5,123 nt of DNA from the NCBI GenBank assembly GCA_002256535.1, contig NMUJ01000043.1:1-5123 (forward strand). Direction: 5' to 3'. Shown one piece after another: positions 1 to 5,123 of the stretch; position 1 is the first letter of the stretch; every line of letters starts with the position of its first letter. The notes beneath the pieces are model-generated. The model worked only from the letters and a program-made list of their open reading frames with translations. It made no database searches and had not been told where the DNA came from. Origin of the DNA: Caldifarciminota bacterium 4484_18. GTDB taxonomy: Bacteria > Hydrothermota > UBA3073 > NMUJ01. The position numbers were made by a program, and so were the translations under genes.

Positions 1-1389
1 GGCGAATATTTAGGTCAAACCGTACAGTTCATACCTCACATACCGGAAGAGATCAAACGTCGCATAGAAGAGGCAAGTGAAGGTTACGAAGTTATCCTCA
101 TAGAAGTTGGTGGCACTGTCGGTGATTACGAAAATATACCTTTCCTCTTCGCAATAAAGGGTATCGAACGTGAAATAGGCAAAGAGAACGTACTTTATAT
201 ATTGATAACGTACTTACCGGTACCACGTCATATCGGTGAGATGAAAACCAAACCCACCCAACAAGCTATCAAAATGTTACAGGAGATGGGCATAATACCC
301 GATATCATCCTATGTCGTGGCCCTACACCACTCGATGACGTAAGACGTCACAAGATCGAACTCTATGCCAACATAAAGCGTGAATATGTCATCTCCGCAC
401 CCGATGTTGACACCCTCTATGAAATACCGTTTAACTTTGAAAGAGAGCAGTTGGGGCGCAAAATTCTCAATAAGTTACAGATGGCACCAAGAAAGCTACC
501 CGACTGGAACGAATGGGAGCATCTCGTCAACAACTTAAAGCATCCTGAAGCCGAAATCCACATAGCTATGGTCGGTAAATACATAGAGATAGGTACGTTC
601 AAGCTCAAAGATACGTATATATCGATAAACGAGGCGCTCGAACACAGTGGTGCACACCAAAAGGTTAAGGTCAACATCGATTGGCTTGACGCCGATAAGC
701 TAACCGTCGAAGAGCTACAAAACTACGATGGTGTCATCATCCCTGGTGGGTTCGGTATCCGTGGATTCGAAGGCAAACTACGTGCAGTCAAATACGTACG
801 TGAGCATGGTATACCATTCCTTGGCTTATGCTGGGGTATGCAGATAGCAGTGGTTGAGTATGCACGCCATGTATTGGGTTGGCAGGAAGCAAACTCTACT
901 GAGGTGGACCAAACCACCCGCTATCCCGTAGTTGACTTCATACCCAAGCAGCGTAAACTCCTACACGAAAAGGGTTACGGTGGTACGATGCGGTTGGGTG
1001 CCTACGCAGCGTATCTGAAACCAGGCACGTTGATCTATTCACTCTACAAGGAGTCGGGTAGGATTGACCACGATATGCGATTACCATTGCCCATGGAACG
1101 GCTCGGTAAACCCCTAAACCTACCTTATGTGGTTGAACGTCATCGTCACCGATATGAGATCAACCCCACATTTATTAAGGATCTTGAGCATGCCGGTATC
1201 GTATTTTCTGGTGTACATGAAACCATGGACGGTGTATCACTTATGGAATTTATGGAGCTACCCGATCACCCGTTTTTTGTTGCCACACAAGCACATCCTG
1301 AATTCCATTCACGGTTTATGGAACCATCACCCGTATTTATGGGTTTCGTACGTAAAGCATTGGAGAGAAGGTTACATCATACATCATGA
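1..1389 (+). CDS. pyrG: CTP synthase (glutamine-hydrolysing), 5' end cut off by the window
   Basis: This enzyme makes CTP from UTP, ATP and glutamine in the cytoplasm, the last step of pyrimidine nucleotide synthesis. The frame is open from base 1 and gives 462 residues. Aligning the conserved EVGGTVGD motif (visible residues 35-42) with E. coli PyrG suggests about 105 N-terminal residues are missing, including the P-loop. The synthase domain continues through GEMKTKPTQ, the region that binds UTP and the CTP inhibitor. The class I glutaminase domain follows, with PGGFGIRG, the nucleophile Cys277 in GLCWGMQ, ERHRHRYE, and the His432/Glu434 pair in AHPEF. Trp next to the catalytic Cys replaces the usual Leu. 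About 20 residues appear to be inserted before the ERHRHRYE motif. The stop overlaps the start of the next gene (ATGA), so translation is probably coupled. The TTG at 202 is internal and is not the start. Identity is very secure. Confidence 0.97.
   Translation, partial: GEYLGQTVQFIPHIPEEIKRRIEEASEGYEVILIEVGGTVGDYENIPFLFAIKGIEREIGKENVLYILITYLPVPRHIGEMKTKPTQQAIKMLQEMGIIPDIILCRGPTPLDDVRRHKIELYANIKREYVISAPDVDTLYEIPFNFEREQLGRKILNKLQMAPRKLPDWNEWEHLVNNLKHPEAEIHIAMVGKYIEIGTFKLKDTYISINEALEHSGAHQKVKVNIDWLDADKLTVEELQNYDGVIIPGGFGIRGFEGKLRAVKYVREHGIPFLGLCWGMQIAVVEYARHVLGWQEANSTEVDQTTRYPVVDFIPKQRKLLHEKGYGGTMRLGAYAAYLKPGTLIYSLYKESGRIDHDMRLPLPMERLGKPLNLPYVVERHRHRYEINPTFIKDLEHAGIVFSGVHETMDGVSLMEFMELPDHPFFVATQAHPEFHSRFMEPSPVFMGFVRKALERRLHHTS
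1362..1371 (+). promoter_or_regulatory. Probable ribosome binding site for map
   Basis: GGAGAGAAGG lies within the last codons of pyrG and ends 14 bases before the map ATG. The spacing is long, so translational coupling through the ATGA overlap may matter more than this site. Confidence 0.5.
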
Positions 1390-2153
1390 TCGTTGTAAAG
1401 ACCGAATACGAGCTACAGATAATGCGTGAATGCGGTCACATTATGGTGGAGTTGTTGAACCTACTCGCTGATATGGTAAAACCCGGTGTCAGAACATGTG
1501 AGCTCGACCATTTCGCCGAGGAGTTTATCCTCAGCAAAGGTTGTAAACCCGCCTTTAAAGGGTACAGAGGATATCCCGCCACCCTGTGTGTATCCGTTGA
1601 TAACGAGGTAATCCATGGCATACCAAGCGATCGCAAATTACACGAAGGTGAGATCGTTAGCATCGACGTAGGTATCTTTTATAGGGGTTACTACACGGAT
1701 GCTGCCCGTACATATAGAGTAGGTAAGGTGGACACCAAACGCAACAAGCTCATACAGGTAACCCATGAAGCACTCCAACGTGCCATAAAGGTGGCTATAC
1801 CTGGTAAAAGATTGGGCGACATATCACGTGAGATATATAATTATGTGCGTTCACAGGGGTTTGATGTCGTACGTGAGTTCACCGGTCACGGTGTGGGTAA
1901 GTTTCTGCACGAAGACCCAATGATACCCAATTATGTACCATACAAGTGGCAAAACCTAAAATTACAACGCCACATGACGCTGGCTATCGAACCCATGGTG
2001 GTAGCAGGTAAGCCAAACGTTTATGTTAAGGATGATAATTGGACCGTTGTCACTAAAGATAACGAACCTGCTGCCCACTTCGAAGATACTGTGGTTGTAA
2101 ACAACCATCCCGAAGTCCTAACAGCAGATTCACTTATTGACAGCCCCCCATAA
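1386..2153 (+). CDS. map: Type I methionine aminopeptidase
   Basis: This cytosolic metalloprotease removes the initiator methionine from new proteins whose second residue is small. The 255-residue protein has the usual bacterial type I length, with no N-terminal zinc-finger extension. All five metal ligands are visible: Asp94 (SIDVG), Asp105 (YYTDAARTY), His168 (FTGHGVG), Glu202 (IEPM) and Glu233 (HFEDT). The substrate-side histidines His77 (EVIHGIP) and His175 (FLHEDP) are also present. The N-terminus (MIVVKTEYELQIM) aligns with the family start, which supports the ATG that overlaps the pyrG stop by four bases. A purine-rich GGAGAGAAGG lies about 14 bases upstream, inside pyrG. Pairing with pyrG is not the common location of map, which is often in ribosomal-protein operons, but nothing in the protein itself is odd. 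Confidence 0.97.
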   Translation: MIVVKTEYELQIMRECGHIMVELLNLLADMVKPGVRTCELDHFAEEFILSKGCKPAFKGYRGYPATLCVSVDNEVIHGIPSDRKLHEGEIVSIDVGIFYRGYYTDAARTYRVGKVDTKRNKLIQVTHEALQRAIKVAIPGKRLGDISREIYNYVRSQGFDVVREFTGHGVGKFLHEDPMIPNYVPYKWQNLKLQRHMTLAIEPMVVAGKPNVYVKDDNWTVVTKDNEPAAHFEDTVVVNNHPEVLTADSLIDSPP

Positions 2154-2167
2154 CGAGATATGGTTAA

Positions 2168-3283
2168 GTGATGAAAGACCTCCCTGTGAAGCCACCCGAT
2201 AAATCCTCCATAACTGATGGTGGTTTAGTAGTACACAAAAAGTTACGCGATCGTCTCAACATAGGTATATTGACATTGGGTAACTTTGGCAACAACATGA
2301 TGCGTTTCTTACTCAGGAATAGGTTACCAAACGTCCGCTACATAGCGATGGATACCGATCGCCAACATCTTGCTCAAATAAAAGCCGAAAGCTTCAACGA
2401 ATTCTTCAGCGAGGTCATAGGTGAAAGTATCACCCACGGTAGGGGTACAGGCGGTAACATCGACAGAGTGCAGGAGATTTTCGAATCTGACAAACCCAAC
2501 ATCGCCCAGTATATCAATGACTTACACTTTCTATTCATAATTGCTGGGTTGGGTGGTGGTACAGGTGCTATTGCACCACTGATTGCGGAGCTGGCCAAAA
2601 CTAAGGATATACTGACAATAATGGTACTGGTGTACCCTTTCTCCATGGAGGGTGAACACAAAAAAGAGATAGCCACCAAGGTGTTAGAAGCCAGCTCCCG
2701 TGTAGCAGATGGTACCATCGTTTTCCACAACGAGACACTCATCCGTCATTACGCGGATATGCCTATCGAGCGTGCATTTGATCAACTCAATGCACAAATT
2801 TTTGACACCATCCAAACTATGATAAATCTGATCGCCGATTCCGGTACCATAAATGTAAGTCTTGGCGATATCGAAGATATACTTTGCAAAAAAGAAGGTG
2901 ACCACGATATCGCAATACTAATCGGTGAAGGCACTGGCATAAATCGTAACGAGATCGCCACCCAACGTATTATCGAGCAATTTCAACACTGTAAACTTAA
3001 CGCTGTCCATAAGCTCTTACTATATGTACAAAGAGGAGAAGACTTCAAGCTTATCGACTTACAAAGGGTTGTCGATAAACTAAAACATCAAATCTCAGCA
3101 CAGAACATCTCAATCCGCATAAGTACACCCTATAAAGATATGGGGGATACAATCCGCATAATCGCCTTACTTAAAGGTAGTAAAGCTGACAAGCCAACCG
3201 AAGAACCTGACATATTGTCGCTTCCACCTGAGGAACTTGAATCCAAAATTATCACCGGCAGCCTCCACAGGAAACGCAAGTAA
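2168..3283 (+). CDS. ftsZ: Divergent FtsZ-family tubulin-like GTPase
   Basis: FtsZ polymerises with GTP into the ring that directs bacterial cell division. The 371-residue protein shows the family's loops in order: T1 around GNFGNN (39-44), MDTD (61-64), T3 GRGTGGN (91-97), T4 GLGGGTGA (127-134), T5 YPFSMEG (156-162), the FHNETL segment with Asn188, Phe204/Asn208 (AFDQLN), and T7 NVSLGD (229-234). The C-terminal half keeps the IGEGTG turn (252-257) and the FtsZ fold up to about residue 337. Three departures stand out. The T4 signature is one residue shorter than GGGTGTGAAP. The first Asp of the T7 NxDxxD motif (E. coli Asp209) is Ser231, while the second (Asp212) is kept as Asp234. No clear PxFL-type C-terminal peptide is seen; the protein ends in a basic RKRK tail. 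GTG at 2168 is followed directly by ATG at 2171, and either could start it; a weak GAG lies 10-13 bases upstream. Family membership is secure. Being the main division FtsZ rather than a paralogue is less so. Confidence 0.92.
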   Translation: MMKDLPVKPPDKSSITDGGLVVHKKLRDRLNIGILTLGNFGNNMMRFLLRNRLPNVRYIAMDTDRQHLAQIKAESFNEFFSEVIGESITHGRGTGGNIDRVQEIFESDKPNIAQYINDLHFLFIIAGLGGGTGAIAPLIAELAKTKDILTIMVLVYPFSMEGEHKKEIATKVLEASSRVADGTIVFHNETLIRHYADMPIERAFDQLNAQIFDTIQTMINLIADSGTINVSLGDIEDILCKKEGDHDIAILIGEGTGINRNEIATQRIIEQFQHCKLNAVHKLLLYVQRGEDFKLIDLQRVVDKLKHQISAQNISIRISTPYKDMGDTIRIIALLKGSKADKPTEEPDILSLPPEELESKIITGSLHRKRK

Positions 3284-4549
3284 TTACCCACCTTTATCGG
3301 TATCTAACACCTCCACATAAGCACCACCCTTCGCAAGCTTTATATAAAGGTGGCCACCTTTCATGATTTCGTCCACACTTGTTATTACCTTCTTTTTGTC
3401 AGGTCGAAACACTATACTGTAGCCACGCTCAAGGGTAGCAAATGGGTTCAGATTTGTCAACTGTGTGTAAAGGTGGTCAAGTTTTTCCGCCCTCGATTTC
3501 AAACCTGTGGCAACATTATGCTCCAATCTATCAGCTAAATGCGATACCTCCCACCCTATCTTATCTATGTGATGTAGGAGCTGCTCCTCCATCCTACGTT
3601 CGACAACCCCCAACTGTTGTACCTTTTCATTTATGTAATCACATAACCTTGTAAGCCCGTAACTCTTTTCCCACGTTTTGATCCGCTCCCTGTAGTTTTC
3701 TAACATCCTACTAACAACGGTGTCCATCCTCTGGTTGAGGTTTCTCATGTGCTTCAGCAACTCTTTCCTATCCGGGGTGGCACGTTCAGCTGCCACCGAT
3801 GGTGTCGGTGCACTGTGATCTGCCACCATATCAGCAATCGTATTATCGAGTTCATGCCCTATACCTGTGATTATGGGGATGGATGATTTAAATATCGCCT
3901 TAGCAACACGCTCTTCATTAAACGCCCATAGTTCCTCCATCGAACCACCACCCCTACCAACTATTATAAGATCGACCTCACCATAATCGTTCATCTCGTA
4001 AATACCTTCAGCTATACTATCGGCTGCTGCTTCACCCTGTACTTTGACACTCCTTATGATTACCTCCACCCATGGTGCACGCCTACGTATTACACGTAAT
4101 ATATCGTGGAACGCCGCCCCATACATTGCAGTCACCACCCCAATCCTCTCCGTGAATCGTGGTATCGCCTTCTTGTGCTCCCTGGCGAAATAACCCATTG
4201 AGTGTAGCTTCCTCTTTGTGGCTTCAAACCTTGCCCAAAGGTCACCCAAGCCTGCCGGATAAACACGTTGCACATCTATGGTTACTCCACCTCGCTTAGC
4301 GTACACTGTAAGGGTGCCGAAGACTTTCACTTTCATACCATTTTTCAGTAACGCAGTGTCCAAATCACGTCGCTCTCTGTACACAATAGCGGATACCACA
4401 GCATGCTCATCTTTAAGCGAAAAGTATAGGTGACCCGAACTTGCCGCATAGAGATCTATGATCTCGCCTTCAACCCAAACCATGTGATATGTATCTTCAA
4501 CCAGCTTACGTACTTCAAGCAATAGCTCACTCACTGTATATACTTTCAT
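3284..4549 (-). CDS. xseA: Exonuclease VII large subunit
   Basis: With several copies of the small subunit XseB, this protein forms the metal-independent single-strand exonuclease that degrades DNA to short oligonucleotides in repair and recombination. The 421 residues cover the whole family architecture: an N-terminal OB-fold DNA-binding domain (about 1-100, with VWVEGEI and GHLYFSLKD), the catalytic domain (about 130-255), a long helical coiled-coil segment (about 260-365) that binds XseB, and the closing NPFATLERGYSIV motif (368-380). The residues essential in E. coli are all present at a constant offset of six: Asp149 (FHDIL), Arg199 (GRGGGS), His232 and Asp235 (GHELD). ATG at 4549 has GAAGGGG 11 bases upstream. 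The stop codon abuts the ftsZ stop with no spacer. No xseB-like gene is visible downstream, because that position is taken by the convergent ftsZ. The gene appears intact. Confidence 0.97.
   Translation of the reverse strand: MKVYTVSELLLEVRKLVEDTYHMVWVEGEIIDLYAASSGHLYFSLKDEHAVVSAIVYRERRDLDTALLKNGMKVKVFGTLTVYAKRGGVTIDVQRVYPAGLGDLWARFEATKRKLHSMGYFAREHKKAIPRFTERIGVVTAMYGAAFHDILRVIRRRAPWVEVIIRSVKVQGEAAADSIAEGIYEMNDYGEVDLIIVGRGGGSMEELWAFNEERVAKAIFKSSIPIITGIGHELDNTIADMVADHSAPTPSVAAERATPDRKELLKHMRNLNQRMDTVVSRMLENYRERIKTWEKSYGLTRLCDYINEKVQQLGVVERRMEEQLLHHIDKIGWEVSHLADRLEHNVATGLKSRAEKLDHLYTQLTNLNPFATLERGYSIVFRPDKKKVITSVDEIMKGGHLYIKLAKGGAYVEVLDTDKGG
3346..3361. repeat. Perfect 16-base palindrome inside xseA
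   Basis: AAAGGTGGCCACCTTT has two exact 8-base arms with no spacer and lies in xseA codons for KGGHL. The left arm, extended to 10 bases (3344-3353), can also pair with CCACCTTTAT at 3288-3297, just inside the 3' end of xseA. There is no following T-tract, so it does not look like an intrinsic terminator. It may simply reflect codon choice. Confidence 0.45.
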
Positions 4550-4711
4550 TTAAACCAATACCCCTTCGTGTGGTTCGTATCCTTTCAACTTCTTCACTAT
4601 GCGGGGGTTGAAACTCTTTTTACTGCTGAACCATCGATTTATGTATCTCATACAGATAGGAACAACGAAGCCAACCACGTACCTTTGGGATCCACTTCCA
4701 CCAGAACAGTA
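4550..4711 (-). pseudogene. Out-of-frame remnant of the RseC-like C-terminus
   Basis: A second minus-strand frame is open from 4711 and overlaps the end of the RseC-like reading by 64 bases. It encodes a short hydrophobic stretch (VVGFVVPIC) followed by MRYINRWFSSKKSFNPRIVKK. This resembles the end of RseC proteins, where the second membrane helix leads into a basic segment and then a P-x-I-[VL] motif; E. coli RseC has ARGYSRKYAARAEWQPIIL there. The frame ends in TAA directly against the xseA ATG, which suits the tight packing of this operon. I infer that this is the original 3' end of the rseC-like gene, separated from its 5' part by a frameshift and probably a deletion of most of the membrane region. 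A separate 42-residue gene from GTG at 4678 is possible but less likely. Confidence 0.5.
4561..4567 (-). promoter_or_regulatory. Ribosome binding site for xseA
   Basis: On the minus strand GAAGGGG lies 11 bases before the xseA ATG. It is the clearest Shine-Dalgarno match in the window and supports the start at 4549. Confidence 0.6.
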
Positions 4712-4872
4712 TCACCTTTATTAACCCCCACTGTATCCTTAACCTCTATGACCATCTTGTTGGCGTTGGGTTGACATAACCCATGTAATGGACAGCGTTC
4801 ACATGAGGTCAGTCTCAGCTCCACACGCGCTGTGGTACCTTCGACACTAACGACCTTACCACGATTTAACAT
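4648..4872 (-). CDS. RseC/MucC-like N-terminal cysteine domain, probably truncated
   Basis: The 74-residue reading from ATG at 4872 begins MLNRGKVVSVEG, which matches the usual start of RseC/MucC (SoxR-reducing system) proteins. It carries their cysteine cluster CxxC-x5-C (Cys24, Cys27, Cys33) and the small beta domain ending GDTVLVEV. In this family the cytoplasmic domain leads into two membrane helices; RseC modulates sigma-E signalling or forms part of the SoxR-reducing complex. Here the frame ends in TGA just as the first membrane segment begins (WLASLFLSV). The rest of the family's usual 140-160 residues is absent from this frame. The start overlaps the sigma-54 stop by 17 bases and has no good ribosome binding site. 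An in-frame extension up to 4974 exists but is only the shadow of the sigma-54 gene. Domain identity is fairly secure; whether a working protein is made is doubtful. Confidence 0.72.
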   Translation of the reverse strand: MLNRGKVVSVEGTTARVELRLTSCERCPLHGLCQPNANKMVIEVKDTVGVNKGDTVLVEVDPKGTWLASLFLSV

Positions 4873-5123
4873 GTTTTTTGCGTCGTGTGAAAAACCTGGA
4901 GAGTGGAAATATCCCACGTGGTGTCTGCACATACTTACCACGTAGTGCATATAAAATGGTGGATACTGGTACACCTAATGTAGGGGCAGCCTCTTCTATC
5001 ATTACAGGGGTAAGATCTACCTCACCACATAAAAATTGATGTACCCTTTCTACAAGAAAGTTACCAATCTCTATGAGCAAACTACGCCTTCTATCAAGGT
5101 TACGCAAAAATTCAAACGCCTCC
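4856..5123 (-). CDS. rpoN: RNA polymerase sigma-54 factor, C-terminal part without RpoN box (5' end outside window)
   Basis: Sigma-54 directs RNA polymerase to -24/-12 promoters that need ATP-driven activators. The 88 visible residues match the region after the core-binding domain: a FLRNLDRRRSLL helix, ERVHQFLCGEVDLTPV (RpoN usually has a Q-x-x-F-F-x-G-x-x-x-x-x-P-L pattern here), the helix-turn-helix (about 41-60) and the highly conserved KYVQTPRGIF with FF (63-78). The protein then ends after about ten basic residues. Typical sigma-54 continues for some 70 residues and includes the RpoN box ARRTVAKYR, which reads the -24 element; it is not seen in any frame here. Two -12-contacting positions described in Klebsiella RpoN (Glu378, Arg383 in HESTISR) are Val53 and Tyr58 here (PVSTILY). 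The gene reads into the RseC-like gene with a 17-base overlap. Either it is a 3'-truncated relic or an atypical sigma-54-like protein. Confidence 0.85.
   Translation of the reverse strand, partial: EAFEFLRNLDRRRSLLIEIGNFLVERVHQFLCGEVDLTPVMIEEAAPTLGVPVSTILYALRGKYVQTPRGIFPLSRFFTRRKKHVKSW

Noticed and set aside
202..204. TTG as a possible start of the first plus-strand gene
   Set aside because: The same frame is open from base 1 and encodes conserved CTP synthase motifs upstream, so the TTG is internal.
2374..2742. Minus-strand frame of 122 residues opposite ftsZ
   Set aside because: It is fully antisense to conserved FtsZ loops, resembles no known family, and its composition fits a mirrored coding frame.
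4568..4774. Plus-strand frame of 68 residues opposite the rseC-like region
   Set aside because: It has no recognisable motif and lies antisense to the RseC domain and its C-terminal remnant.
4914..4921. CCACGTGG palindrome as an operator
   Set aside because: It falls in the codons of the conserved sigma-54 TPRG motif and is not near a start, so coding constraint explains it.
4873..4974. N-terminal extension of the RseC-like protein
   Set aside because: It lies wholly within the well-supported sigma-54 frame, has no family similarity, and the match to RseC begins at the ATG at 4872.
1..5123. CRISPR arrays, tRNA or rRNA genes, insertion sequences, long direct repeats
   Set aside because: Nothing of this kind is visible; nearly every base is covered by recognisable protein-coding sequence.

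Overview
The window is bacterial. It carries an exonuclease VII large subunit, a sigma-54 C-terminal region and a type I methionine aminopeptidase. GC looks like the mid-40s percent by eye, with heavy use of ATA for Ile. I cannot name the lineage from sequence alone. The CTP synthase has the 'YLPVPRHIGEMKTKPTQ' style that I loosely associate with deep-branching or candidate phyla, but a working sigma-54 would be unusual for Patescibacteria, so I leave the lineage open.

The layout is two convergent blocks that meet with no gap. The plus strand (1-3283) holds three tightly packed genes: the last five sixths of pyrG (CTP synthase), map (methionine aminopeptidase, overlapping pyrG by ATGA) and an FtsZ-family GTPase. 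The FtsZ is clearly recognisable but has changes in its signature loops. The minus strand (5123 down to 3284) holds the C-terminal part of an RpoN-like sigma-54 factor, an RseC/MucC-like gene and a complete xseA. The two stop codons at the meeting point abut (TAA|TTA, 3281-3286).

The plus-strand genes and xseA look intact and are ordinary housekeeping functions: pyrimidine synthesis, N-terminal methionine removal, cell division and DNA repair. The unusual part is 4550-5123. The sigma-54 gene stops directly after the conserved 'KYVQTPRGIF..FF' segment, so the RpoN box is missing, and two key helix-turn-helix residues are also changed. The next gene keeps the RseC N-terminal cysteine domain but runs into a stop at the start of its first membrane segment. 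A recognisable RseC C-terminus lies in another frame and ends directly before the xseA ATG. The simplest reading is that two successive genes have been eroded by deletion while xseA behind them stays intact. The alternative is a novel short sigma-54-like protein with a short redox-type protein.

There are no RNA genes, CRISPR arrays, insertion sequences or intergenic stretches over 300 bases. The longest gap without a confident gene is about 98 bases (4550-4647), and it holds the RseC C-terminal remnant.
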